A stretch of DNA of 64,000 nucleotides, from NCBI RefSeq assembly GCF_000504305.1, contig NZ_KI632512.1:2737469-2801468 (forward strand), given 5' to 3'. A program made the translations under genes and the position numbers. Below are positions 8,930 to 16,758 of the stretch, piece by piece. How positions within the stretch are numbered: position 1 is the first letter of the stretch; the number at the start of each line of letters is the position of its first letter. The notes under the pieces were generated by a model that saw only the letters and a program-made list of their open reading frames with translations, did no database searches and was not told the DNA's origin. The DNA is from Nitratidesulfovibrio termitidis HI1. Its GTDB lineage: Bacteria; Desulfobacterota; Desulfovibrionia; Desulfovibrionales; Desulfovibrionaceae.

Positions 8930-9550
8930 GCGGTGGGCTTCCAGATCCTTCAGGAACTCCGGACGCACCTCGAAGCCGCAGGCAGCGGCCTGATCGGCAA
9001 ACTGCACGGCCTGGACGAATTCGCCCCGCTCGAAGTGGGCCAGCGCCAGGTTGTTGTAGGCCGGGCCAAAGCCGGGTTCGCGCTTGATGGCCTCGCGGCT
9101 GATCTGGATGGAGGACTCGTAGTCGCCCTGCATGTAGTAGGCGGCGCCCATGGTGGCCATGGCCTGGATGAAGTCCGGGTCCCACTTCAGGGCTTTTTTC
9201 AGGGCCTTGATGGCTTCTTCCGGTTCGCCACGCTGCAGGTGCACGAAGCCGATGTTGCTCCACGGCACCGGGAACTTGGCGCGGCACTGGGCCGCTTCCT
9301 CGTTGTAGCGCAGGCAGCCTTCCAGGTCGCCGCGCTGCAGGCAGATGCCGCCCAGCTGCACGTAGGCTTCGGCCAGGCGGGGCGAGTTGCGCACCGCGCT
9401 CAGGAACGACTCTTCCGCCGCCACGAAGTCGCGCTTGTGCAGCAGGGCCACGCCAAGGTTGTAGTGATGGTTGGCGCAGTTCTCGCTCTTTTCTATTTCG
9501 GCCCGCAGGTCGGCGATGTACTCGTCAATGTCATCGTACTTATCCTTCAT
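8927..9550 (-). CDS. TPR-repeat protein
   Basis: 207 residues made almost wholly of tetratricopeptide repeats: about five copies of the 34-residue pattern from residue 28 on (for example NLGVALLHKRDFVAAEESFL, GGICLQRGDLEGCLRYNEEA, AAYYMQGDYESSIQISREAI, NLALAHFERGEFVQAVQFAD). There is no signal peptide, so it is probably a cytoplasmic scaffold. Its first codons overlap the last 11 bases of the upstream 130-aa gene (ATGAAGGATAA), which indicates translational coupling in a three-gene operon with the YkgJ-like gene. The stop TAG is the end of a dispersed repeat. The partner protein is not known. Confidence 0.85.
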   Translation of the reverse strand: MKDKYDDIDEYIADLRAEIEKSENCANHHYNLGVALLHKRDFVAAEESFLSAVRNSPRLAEAYVQLGGICLQRGDLEGCLRYNEEAAQCRAKFPVPWSNIGFVHLQRGEPEEAIKALKKALKWDPDFIQAMATMGAAYYMQGDYESSIQISREAIKREPGFGPAYNNLALAHFERGEFVQAVQFADQAAACGFEVRPEFLKDLEAHR

Positions 9551-9932
9551 CGACGTGACCCTCCTTGATCAGAATATTGTAGTACCACACGCAGAAATCG
9601 AACACGCCGCGGTACTTTTCGTCCTTGTTGACGATGCCGAGGGCGGTTTCAAGCGCGCCGCGGCCGTATTCGTTGGTGTAGTCCTTCTTGTTGGCGGTCT
9701 GCAGAAATTCGCGCACGAGTTGCTGGGTGGTGCGCTTGGTGATGTCCTGACGCGTGTCCAGCGGGTCGTTGGGCTTCTGGAAGGGGTCCCAGTTTTCGTA
9801 GCCGACGCGCTCCACGTACTTGCGCCGCCGGGGGGACATGGCGTCCCAGATGGCGCGCTTCTGGACTTCCTCGTCCGGTGTCAGTTCCCGCGTGGTGCTG
9901 TCGCGGAACATGGAGCCCGAGATGTTGACCAT
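9540..9932 (-). CDS. Hypothetical protein, 130 aa, middle gene of the YkgJ/TPR operon
   Basis: A basic-to-neutral soluble protein (MVNISGSMFRDSTTRELTPD start), rich in charged helices, with no Cys cluster, signal peptide or membrane span. I do not recognise a named family. The ATG at 9932 lies 2 nt after the TGA of the YkgJ-like gene, whose end supplies the AAGGAGG ribosome site, and its own end overlaps the TPR start. Tight coupling on both sides indicates one functional unit, possibly a small complex held by the TPR protein; that is inference. Confidence 0.82.
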   Translation of the reverse strand: MVNISGSMFRDSTTRELTPDEEVQKRAIWDAMSPRRRKYVERVGYENWDPFQKPNDPLDTRQDITKRTTQQLVREFLQTANKKDYTNEYGRGALETALGIVNKDEKYRGVFDFCVWYYNILIKEGHVDEG

Positions 9933-9934
9933 GC

Positions 9935-10603
9935 TCAGTCCTCCTTCTTCACCGGGCCGATGCCAAGATAGGCGTTGTCGTATCTGGTGATCAGCGCCAT
10001 GGACACCGGCACGTAGACCTGATCCAACTCGCGGTAGCGCGACTGCACGGCCACCAGGATTTCGTGGCTGAGGGCCGCCAGCCGTTCGTGGATCTTGTCC
10101 AGGGCCACGGTGGGATAACGCCCGCCGGGGGCGAAGCCGGTGCGGCCACAGGTGTGGGCCACGCCGCCAATGGCGGTGGGGATGCCGTACAGACGGCAGG
10201 TGATGGGCCGGTGGGCGTACATGGCGCAGGTGTCGTCGTCGCCCAGCAGGGGGCAGCGGATGCGTTCGCGCGCCACTTCGGCCAGCAGTTCGGCAGAATC
10301 GCGGCCGGTCAGCGATTCCTTGTACAGGCGGCGCTTCAGGCGCACGGCCTGGCGGTCTGCCGCGTCGGCCCGCTCGAGAATGGCGGAACGTTCCGCCCCG
10401 AACCCGAACGCTTCGGCGAAGCGCTGGTTCAGGTACATGGCCTCCACCAGGCCGAGGTCGAACAGGGCGTGGCAGCAATCGCTGCAGCCAAGGCCGCAGG
10501 TCACGCAGTCGGCGTGCTGCGAACGCACGCGCTCGAACAGCGCATCGGCTTCTGCCACCAGTCGTTCATATTTGGCGAAGATTTCCGTCAGGTCCACGGT
10601 CAT
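9935..10603 (-). CDS. YkgJ-family cysteine-cluster protein
   Basis: 222 residues. The Cys-rich blocks CVTCGLGCSDCC (about residues 33-44), CPLLGDDDTCAMYAHRPITC and HTCG match the YkgJ/Fli-type zinc- or iron-binding family. These proteins are thought to bind a metal cluster; their reaction is unknown. It is the first gene of a three-gene operon with a 130-aa protein and a TPR protein. The start ATG at 10603 opens a well-conserved-looking helix (MTVDLTEIFAKYERLVAEAD). Other members assemble or repair metal centres only by conjecture. Confidence 0.82.
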   Translation of the reverse strand: MTVDLTEIFAKYERLVAEADALFERVRSQHADCVTCGLGCSDCCHALFDLGLVEAMYLNQRFAEAFGFGAERSAILERADAADRQAVRLKRRLYKESLTGRDSAELLAEVARERIRCPLLGDDDTCAMYAHRPITCRLYGIPTAIGGVAHTCGRTGFAPGGRYPTVALDKIHERLAALSHEILVAVQSRYRELDQVYVPVSMALITRYDNAYLGIGPVKKED

Positions 10604-11051
10604 CCATTCTGCTCCTTGGGGGCCGCGCGTGCGCGACCGTCATGCGATGGCCCGACAGGTTGGCGTATCGGGCGCTGGGCGGACTCGGTCGTTCTGTGGC
10701 CGGAATGCACACCCCAAGGTTGCCGCCGTCGGTTGCCGTGCGGCACGGTCTGCTGGTCGGCGTGCGGACGGAGGTTCGCGCGGCTCCCGCGCGGGCGTGC
10801 GGATGTGCGGGAATACGCGGTGCGGGCGGGCGACACGCCACGGAAAGGCAACCCCCGTTTCCGTTGTGGCGTGGGGCGCGGGGCAGGGCATGGCCCCTGT
10901 CCCCTGACGGCCATGCGGGCCGCGTGCAACGCTGCCCCCCGATGGTTTCCGAAATCTGGCTCGAAGTCTGGCCCAGGCGTCTGTTGCCGACGTCAGGCCC
11001 CGGAATCAGGCCCCGAAATCAGGCCCTGACGTGTGCTTCTGATGCGGCAAA
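10604..11051. other. Intergenic stretch without a visible gene
   Basis: About 450 bp of GC-rich sequence upstream of the YkgJ operon. The only structure I see is a short direct repeat of GGCCCCGAATCAGGCCC-like units near 10998-11030. The promoter of the operon must lie here, but I find no convincing boxes. Confidence 0.5.
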
Positions 11052-11087
11052 TGCCGCCGGACGGCGCAAACGTCGTCCGGCGGCATG
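11052..11087 (-). terminator. Terminator hairpin downstream of the ferredoxin gene
   Basis: GCCGCCGGACG pairs with CGTCCGGCGGC around a short loop, starting about 27 nt after the ferredoxin stop codon. Confidence 0.75.
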
Positions 11088-11112
11088 ACGAGCAAATCCG
11101 GAAAGGCGGCGA

Positions 11113-11301
11113 CTAGTTCTCTTCGACGGTGATCGCGCCGGCTTCGCAGACTTCCACGCAGGATTCACAGCCAAGGCATTCTTCTTCGTTCACGGGAACA
11201 GCCTTGCCGTCCTGCAGTTCGTAAACTTCGACGGGGCACACGTCCACGCATTCGCCGTCGCCGGTACACTTATCGGTGTCAACAGTAACAGTCCAACCCA
11301 T
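11113..11301 (-). CDS. Small 2-cluster ferredoxin (Desulfovibrio ferredoxin I type)
   Basis: A 62-codon gene for a cytoplasmic electron carrier. The first motif is C12-x2-D15-x2-C18-x3-C22-P: the second cluster-ligand position is Asp rather than Cys. The second motif, C42-x2-C45-x2-C48-x3-C52, is complete. An Asp at this place is known from Desulfovibrio africanus ferredoxin III and Pyrococcus ferredoxin. There it permits a [3Fe-4S]/[4Fe-4S] interconvertible or unusually reactive cluster. The protein is very acidic, as expected for a partner of pyruvate:ferredoxin oxidoreductase and hydrogenases. A GGAGG ribosome site, a consensus promoter and a leader hairpin suggest high expression. The gene stands alone. 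Confidence 0.95.
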   Translation of the reverse strand: MGWTVTVDTDKCTGDGECVDVCPVEVYELQDGKAVPVNEEECLGCESCVEVCEAGAITVEEN

Positions 11302-11360
11302 GTCATCCTCCAGGCGTGTTTTTCGGCCGACGACGTAGTCGGCTTTTGGGGAACAATCTC

Positions 11361-11394
11361 CTGTCGTGATTGCATAAAAACCGCGTCACGACAG
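11361..11394 (-). promoter_or_regulatory. Leader hairpin in the ferredoxin 5' untranslated region
   Basis: CTGTCGTGA (11361-11369) and TCACGACAG (11386-11394) form a perfect 9-bp stem with a 16-nt AT-rich loop. It lies between the promoter and the ribosome site and could stabilise the messenger or be an operator. Confidence 0.55.
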
Positions 11395-11420
11395 GGTTTG
11401 ACGGCTTACCATCGAAATTG

Positions 11421-11449
11421 CAGATAGCTGGCGGCAACCGGGGTGTCAA
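11421..11449 (-). promoter_or_regulatory. Sigma-70 promoter of the ferredoxin gene
   Basis: On the minus strand a consensus -35 TTGACA (11444-11449) is separated by exactly 17 bp from TATCTG (11421-11426). The expected start of transcription is about 11414, giving a leader of about 110 nt. Confidence 0.8.
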
Positions 11450-11594
11450 GCTTTGACGCAAATTCTCATCATTGCGAGACGCGGGAATTTCGGCGCCGCA
11501 AAAATCGCGCCCCCTAGGGCTGTCCCACCTTTGGGATTTTTGCCCGGCGCCGGGGCTACCCCGTACCGCCGCGCACAACTCCCCGCGGCAGCGC

Positions 11595-13178
11595 CTACAA
11601 CGCCAGCGATACGTAGTACCCCTTGCCGCCGCGCTGGATGAGCAGGGTCACCTTGCCCGCCAGCCGGTAGCGGGCAAAAGCCTGGGCAAAGTCGCGGGTG
11701 TTGCCCACGCGCACGCTGCCCACTTGGCGCACCACGTCGCCCGGGGCCAACCCCAGCCGCGCGGCCGGGCTGGAGGGCAGCACGGCGTTGATGCGTACGC
11801 CTCCGGTTCGTTGATCCTGCGCTTCCTGCACGCGCAGCCCCCAGCGCCGCTCGGACAGCCGTTCCGCCATGTCCTGCGTGAACACGGCCGGGGTCATGCG
11901 CAGGGTGGTCGTTCTGCCTTCGCGCAGCAGGCCCACCTCCAGCGTGTCGCGGTGGGTGTAGTTGCGCAGCAGCATGATGTAGGCGTCCTTGTCTTCCACG
12001 GGGTTGCCGTTGAGGGAGACCAGCACGTCGCCCGCGCGCAGCCCGGCCTTTGCCGCCGGGGTGTCCTGCTGCACTTCGGTCACCAGCATGCCCGAGGCGC
12101 GCTTCAGCCCCAGCCAGGCCGCCGTGCGCTGGTCGATGTCCTGCCCCAGCACGCCCAGCCACACCGGGTCCACCCGGCCCTGGCCCAGCAGTTCCTCGAC
12201 CACGCGGCGGGCCTTGTCCACGGGAATGGCGAAGCCGATGCCCTCGCCCTTGGCGTAGACCGCCGTGTTGATGCCGATGAGCTCGCCCATGATGTTCAGC
12301 AGCGGCCCGCCGCTGTTACCGGGGTTGATGGCGGCGTCGGTCTGGATGAGGTCGGTGATCATGCCCTGTTCCACCTTGATGGACCGGCCAAGGGCCGAGA
12401 CCACCCCGGTGGTCACCGTGTGCGCGAAGCCGAAGGGGTTGCCGATGGCGATGACCGTTTCGCCGGGCATCAGGTCGGACGAGGTGGCCATCTTCACGGC
12501 GGGCAGGTTCTGCGCGCCGGGCACGCGCAGCACGGCGATGTCGAAATCGGTGTCCGCCCCCAGCAGTTCCGCATCCAGCGAGCGGCCATCCAGCAGGTGC
12601 ACGGCGATGCCCGTGGCCCCGGCGATGACGTGGGCGTTGGTCAGCACGATGCCGGTGTGCCCGCCGTCGGGGTTGATGATCACCCCGGAACCCAGACTGC
12701 GCCGGGTCTGGCGCTGGGTGGGCAGGCTGGGGAACATTTCGCGCGCGGCCTCGTCGTCCATCAGGCCGGGGAAGGGGTTGAAGTTGCGTTCCACCACCCG
12801 CGCGGTGGTGATGTTGACCACGGCGGGGGCCACGGCGCTGACCGCGCGCACCACCGGGGTGAGGCGCGGGCTGTTGTCCGGAATGCCGGGTGGCAGGGAG
12901 GGCGAACGCGGCGTGGGCACGGTGATGGCCGCGCGGCCCGGCTGCGAGGATACCGGCTGATCCGCCTGCAACGGCGCGGGCCGGGATTCCACCGCCAGCG
13001 CGGGCCGGGGCGAAAGCGGGAACGCGTGGGGCAGCGGGGCGAAGGCGATGGCTACCGCCAGGGCGGTCAGGGCCAGGGTCGCGCGTCCGGCGATCCGGGC
13101 GATCAGGACAAGGCAACCGGCGTGGGCGGCACGGCGGGGCGTTGCGGTACGGCGGGACAACAATCCATGCATGAACAT
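11595..13178 (-). CDS. HtrA/DegP-family periplasmic serine protease
   Basis: 527 residues. A hydrophobic N-terminal segment (about 24-48) acts as signal or anchor. A Pro-rich linker is followed by a trypsin-like domain with the catalytic triad His183 (TNAHVIAG), Asp213 (DFDIAVLRV) and Ser289 (NPGNSGGPLL). Two PDZ domains follow, one near IDQRTAAWLGLKRASG, the other at the C-terminus (INAVLPSSPAARLGLAPGD). It degrades or refolds damaged envelope proteins. The start at 13178 has AGGGGAG 8 nt upstream; an earlier ATG (MRAKIENLRG) is possible but lacks a ribosome site. It is divergent from cobT. The second PDZ is shorter than in DegP, closer to DegS/DegQ-like proteins. Confidence 0.93.
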   Translation of the reverse strand: MFMHGLLSRRTATPRRAAHAGCLVLIARIAGRATLALTALAVAIAFAPLPHAFPLSPRPALAVESRPAPLQADQPVSSQPGRAAITVPTPRSPSLPPGIPDNSPRLTPVVRAVSAVAPAVVNITTARVVERNFNPFPGLMDDEAAREMFPSLPTQRQTRRSLGSGVIINPDGGHTGIVLTNAHVIAGATGIAVHLLDGRSLDAELLGADTDFDIAVLRVPGAQNLPAVKMATSSDLMPGETVIAIGNPFGFAHTVTTGVVSALGRSIKVEQGMITDLIQTDAAINPGNSGGPLLNIMGELIGINTAVYAKGEGIGFAIPVDKARRVVEELLGQGRVDPVWLGVLGQDIDQRTAAWLGLKRASGMLVTEVQQDTPAAKAGLRAGDVLVSLNGNPVEDKDAYIMLLRNYTHRDTLEVGLLREGRTTTLRMTPAVFTQDMAERLSERRWGLRVQEAQDQRTGGVRINAVLPSSPAARLGLAPGDVVRQVGSVRVGNTRDFAQAFARYRLAGKVTLLIQRGGKGYYVSLAL

Positions 13179-13362
13179 CGTGGGTGCTCCCCTGAGGTTC
13201 TCGATTTTTGCACGCATCACTATGCGACCTGCGGCGGGCAACGGCAAGGGGCAGGGGCGCAGAAGCCCTGTGTCCCGGCCCGTTTCGTCCGGCTTGCCTT
13301 GCCCGGCCCGTGGCGCTACCGTGCGCCGGTTCCTGTTCCACACCGACACTCCGGGGGTTCCC

Positions 13363-14442
13363 ATGCCGTCTCCGTCTCCGCAGCTTCTCGACCTCATCGC
13401 CGCCATCGACCCCGTGGACCACGGCCACGACCCGGCCGGGCAGGCCCATCTGGACAACCTGACCAAGCCGCGCGGCAGCCTGGGCCGTCTGGAAGACCTG
13501 GCCCTGCAACTGCACCACATTCAGGGCGGCGCGCGCCCCCTGGCTGCCGATCCTGCGCGCATTTTCACCATTGCGGGCGACCACGGCGTGGCCGCGGAGG
13601 GCGTCTCGTTGTTTCCGCAGGAAGTGACCCGCCAGATGGTGCTCAATTTCCTGAACGGCGGCGCGGGCATCAACGTGCTGTGCGCCACGGCGGGCATCGA
13701 CCTGCGCGTGGTGGACGCCGGGTGCCTGGGCGACGACTTTGACCCGCACCCGCAGCTGATTCGCCGCAAGGTGGCCCCCGGCACCGCCAACATGACCCAT
13801 GGCCCGGCCATGACCCGCGAACAGTGCGAGGCTGCCCTGCTGCTGGGCGCCGAACTTGCCGCGCAGGCCGCCGCCGACGGCTGCCGCTGCGTGGGCACCG
13901 GCGACATGGGCATAGCCAACACCACGCCGTCCACCGCCCTGTACTGCGCGTACCTTGGCCTTGAACCCGAAGCCGTCACCGGCCCCGGCACCGGTCTGGA
14001 TGCCCACGGCGTGGCGCACAAGGCCCAGGTCATCCGCGCCGCCCTGGCCGCCAACCGCCGCACCGTCGAATCCGGCGACCCCGTGGATATTCTGGCCGCC
14101 GTGGGGGGCCTCGAAATCGCCGCGTTGGCCGGACTCATCCTTGGCGCGGCCCGCCACCGCATGGTGGCCGTCATCGACGGGTTCATTTCCACCGCCGCCT
14201 ACACCGCCGCGTGGAAAATCGCCCCCGCCGTGGCCGGGTACTGCGTGTTCAGCCACGCCTCCGCCGAGCAGGGCCACAAGGCCATCCTGCACAAGCTGGA
14301 CATCCGCCCCCTGCTCGACCTTGGCCTGCGCCTCGGCGAAGGCACCGGCGGCGCGCTGTCCATCTTCCTGCTGCGCAGCGCCGCCGATATCTTCGAAAAG
14401 ATGGCCACCTTCGGCGATGCCGGGGTGGATGCCGGGAAGTAG
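13363..14442 (+). CDS. cobT: Nicotinate-nucleotide--dimethylbenzimidazole phosphoribosyltransferase
   Basis: 359 residues, the length of the Salmonella enzyme. It joins the lower-ligand base to ribose phosphate from nicotinate mononucleotide in cobalamin assembly, in the cytoplasm. Supporting motifs are the N-terminal LDNLTKPRGSLGRLE, the AGDHGVAAEGVSLFPQEVT block, GTGDMGIANTTPSTAL and the C-terminal LRLGEGTGGAL, whose Glu is the catalytic base of the family. The start ATG at 13363 follows a poor ribosome site (GGGGG). No cobalamin riboswitch is visible upstream and no other cobalamin gene is adjacent; the gene is divergent from the HtrA gene. Confidence 0.96.
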   Translation: MPSPSPQLLDLIAAIDPVDHGHDPAGQAHLDNLTKPRGSLGRLEDLALQLHHIQGGARPLAADPARIFTIAGDHGVAAEGVSLFPQEVTRQMVLNFLNGGAGINVLCATAGIDLRVVDAGCLGDDFDPHPQLIRRKVAPGTANMTHGPAMTREQCEAALLLGAELAAQAAADGCRCVGTGDMGIANTTPSTALYCAYLGLEPEAVTGPGTGLDAHGVAHKAQVIRAALAANRRTVESGDPVDILAAVGGLEIAALAGLILGAARHRMVAVIDGFISTAAYTAAWKIAPAVAGYCVFSHASAEQGHKAILHKLDIRPLLDLGLRLGEGTGGALSIFLLRSAADIFEKMATFGDAGVDAGK

Positions 14443-14466
14443 AAGAAGGCTTGATAAAGGCGAACC

Positions 14467-14506
14467 GGGGGAAGGGAACTTTTGAAAAAGTTCCCTTCCC
14501 CCGGAC
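14467..14506. terminator. Terminator hairpin after cobT
   Basis: GGGGGAAGGGAACTTTT pairs with AAAAGTTCCCTTCCCCC almost perfectly. The flank CGGACCCCCATCCCTC and AAAACTTT matches the dispersed terminator family at 8728, 14694 and 58767. Confidence 0.85.
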
Positions 14507-14689
14507 CCCCATCCCTCAAAACTTTCTGTATGGGGTGGCGCGGTGGGCATTTCCGTGGCCCTTTCCCTTTCGCCAAGTGGGCAGGGCCACGCCCAGAGAT
14601 AAGAATTTTCATACCCCATAGGCATTGCACCTCGGAAGTTGTGCCGCAATCGCTCACCGGACCAATTAAAAAGTTTGGGAGGATGGGGG

Positions 14690-14736
14690 GCTCGGGGGGA
14701 AGGAACCTTTTTTAAAAGGTTCCTTCCCCCCGATTC
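14690..14736. terminator. Terminator hairpin downstream of the LysR-type gene
   Basis: GGGGGGAAGGAACCTTTT (from 14694) pairs with AAAAGGTTCCTTCCCCCC. It is in inverted orientation to the cobT terminator and lies just past the argP-like stop. Between 14507 and 14690 I see no gene. Confidence 0.85.
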
Positions 14737-14756
14737 ATTTCATGGATTGTCTTCGC

Positions 14757-15707
14757 CTATTCCTGCGCCAGCACTTGGTGGGCGTGGCTGACCACATGCT
14801 GGGTCAGGGCATCGAGCAGGCGGGTGCGCAGTCCCCAGCAGTGCCAGTAGAGGCGGATGGGCACGGCGTGGCCGGGGGCGAGGTCGACCAGACGACCTTC
14901 GGCAAGGTGCTGGCGGGCCTGGGGCAGGGGGATCATGCCGTAGGCAAGGCCCTGGGCCACCACATCCACGAAGCGTTCGGACGAGGGGATGTAGTGCAGG
15001 GGCAGGCTGCGGGCGATGCGGTCGAAGGACGCGGTGCTGGGCAGCAGGCCGCGCAGGAACTGGTGGTGTACTTCATCGGCGCGGTTGAAGATCACGGCGG
15101 GCGCGCGGCACAGGGCGGCTTCGGTCAGCCCGGCGGGGAACCACTGCGCGGCGAAGTCGGGCGCGGCCAGGCACAGGTAGTCCACCCGGCCCAGCGGAAG
15201 GCAGCGGCAACCCTGAACTGCGGCGGCGCGGGTAGACACGGCGGCGGCCACGTGGCCGTCGCGCAGCAGCAGATGGGTGCGCTCCTGATCGTCCACGGAA
15301 AGGTCCAGCAGGGCGCGCTCGGCCCGCAGAAACGGGGCCACGGCATCGGGAAACCATGTGGCCAGACTGTCCGCATTCACGGCCACGGGCAGGGTGGTCC
15401 ATGGAACATGCGGGATGTCGGGGATGTCCGCGTCCGGCGAATCGGAACCGCCCTCGGGCCGCAGCGCGGCGGCAAGGTCGGTTTCCAGCAGCCCCACCTT
15501 GTCGCAATGGGCCAGCAGGCGGCGGCCCTCGCCGGTGGCGCGGGCCGGGGTGGCGCGCACCACCAGCACGGTGCCAAGCTGGTCCTCCAGCGCCTTGACC
15601 CGCTGCGACACGGCGGACTGCGTCAGGTGCAGCACCCGCGCGGCCCGTTCGAAGCCCCCTTCACGGATGACGGCGGCCACGGCTTCCACAAGTCGATAGT
15701 CGAGCAT
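14757..15707 (-). CDS. argP: LysR-family regulator of the ArgP/LysG type
   Basis: 316 residues. The N-terminal winged helix-turn-helix (residues 1-60, with FERAARVLHLTQSAVSQRVK) is followed by a periplasmic-binding-like effector domain. ArgP/LysG proteins bind lysine or arginine and activate amino-acid export genes. The divergently oriented LysE/ArgO-type exporter at 15920 is the classic partner, so this is the likely target. The 212-bp gap between them should hold the operator; an AT-richer stretch at 15715-15755 is the best candidate. The sensed amino acid is inferred from family knowledge only. Confidence 0.86.
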   Translation of the reverse strand: MLDYRLVEAVAAVIREGGFERAARVLHLTQSAVSQRVKALEDQLGTVLVVRATPARATGEGRRLLAHCDKVGLLETDLAAALRPEGGSDSPDADIPDIPHVPWTTLPVAVNADSLATWFPDAVAPFLRAERALLDLSVDDQERTHLLLRDGHVAAAVSTRAAAVQGCRCLPLGRVDYLCLAAPDFAAQWFPAGLTEAALCRAPAVIFNRADEVHHQFLRGLLPSTASFDRIARSLPLHYIPSSERFVDVVAQGLAYGMIPLPQARQHLAEGRLVDLAPGHAVPIRLYWHCWGLRTRLLDALTQHVVSHAHQVLAQE

Positions 15708-15919
15708 GGCCGATCATTACGTTTGCTTATGTAACAGCACAACAAGTAATTTCACGCATGACGCGGAACGGGGTAGAGCAGGGGCGTCACGGCGGATCGC
15801 CGCCCGTACGGTACGAATCCCGGAGATATCCGCTCAGGAGTCTCCCCTTTGGACGACGTGTGCCGACGGACGACGGGCGGCGTCTGCCGGGCATTCATTT
15901 CTGCTTCCGGAGTTGTGCC

Positions 15920-16549
15920 ATGCAGCTTGCCCCGTATCTTCAGGGCCTCGGCATCGGGGCCAGCCTGATCATCGCCATTGGCGCGCAGAACGCCTTCGTG
16001 CTGACCCAGAGCCTGCGCCGCAACCACCACATGACCGTGGCCGCGCTGTGCGCGCTCATCGACGTGGTATTGATCACCGCCGGGGTGGCCGGGGTGGGCA
16101 CGGCGGTTGCTGCAAGCCCGCTGCTGCGGCAGGGCGCCGCCGTGGGCGGGGCGGTGTTTCTGGCGTGGTTCGGGTTCGGGGCGCTGCGCGCGGCCCTGCG
16201 GCCCGGCATTCTGGAAGCCGACCGGGCGGTGGGGGACGGCGGGCGTACCAGCCTGCGCCGGGTGCTGGGGGCCACGCTGGCCGTGTCCCTGCTGAACCCG
16301 CACGTGTACCTCGATACCGTGGTCATGCTGGGCGGCATCAGCGGGCACTACCCGGCCCCGGAGCGCCTTTCGTTCGGCGCGGGCGCGGCCACGGCCTCGT
16401 GCCTGTGGTTTTTTGCCCTTGGCGGCTGCGGCAGGGTGCTGGCCCCGCTGTTCCGCAAGCCCGTGGCCTGGCGCGTGCTGGATGGCAGCGTGTGCCTGGT
16501 GGTGTGGGGCGTGGCCGTGTCGCTGGCCCGGCAGGCCTGGGCGGGGTAG
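15920..16549 (+). CDS. LysE/ArgO-type amino-acid exporter
   Basis: 209 residues with about six membrane segments. The opening YLQGLGIGASLIIAIGAQNA contains the family hallmark GAQNAFV. The later SLLNPHVYLDTVVMLGG is the second conserved block. It exports basic amino acids (arginine, lysine) across the inner membrane. The ATG at 15920 follows GGAG. It is divergent from the ArgP-like regulator, which probably activates it when lysine or arginine accumulates. A repeat-laden terminator region follows (16588-16740). Confidence 0.88.
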   Translation: MQLAPYLQGLGIGASLIIAIGAQNAFVLTQSLRRNHHMTVAALCALIDVVLITAGVAGVGTAVAASPLLRQGAAVGGAVFLAWFGFGALRAALRPGILEADRAVGDGGRTSLRRVLGATLAVSLLNPHVYLDTVVMLGGISGHYPAPERLSFGAGAATASCLWFFALGGCGRVLAPLFRKPVAWRVLDGSVCLVVWGVAVSLARQAWAG

Positions 16550-16587
16550 GGAAACATTTGAGAACAGACTGCTGCCCCCCCAAAGGG

Positions 16588-16684
16588 ATCCAAGGGGCGG
16601 CAGTCGCTCTGCAATCGCCATCCGTAAGGCTCGCAACCTCGCCTAACGGCTGCCGTCCTTGGCCGCCGGAGGCGTACAAAAACA
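16588..16684. repeat. Palindrome CCAAGGGGCGGCAG/CCTTGGCCGCCGGAGG split by a 50-bp module
   Basis: Compared with the uninterrupted copy at 8618-8664, the sequence CCAAGGGGCGGCAG is followed by an extra block at about 16604-16655 before CCTTGGCCGCCGG resumes. The block holds the palindromic core CCGTAAGGCTCG (16622-16633) and CTCGCCTAACGG (16638-16649). Confidence 0.8.
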
Positions 16685-16703
16685 GACGCTGCCAACAAAA
16701 CAG

Positions 16704-16738
16704 AAGGGAGGACACGTTACCGTGCCCTCCCTTTTCAT
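16704..16738. terminator. Terminator between the exporter and helicase genes
   Basis: AAGGGAGGaCACG pairs with CGTGcCCTCCCTT, followed by TT on the plus strand and preceded by AA-rich sequence. It lies 20 nt past the stop of the minus-strand helicase gene and can serve both directions. Confidence 0.85.
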
Positions 16739-16758
16739 TGTCCTTGCGGCTGCGCCAC

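Noticed and set aside
13179-13362. Cobalamin riboswitch upstream of cobT
   Set aside because: The gap is only 184 bp shared with the HtrA promoter, and no B12-box-like conserved segment is visible.
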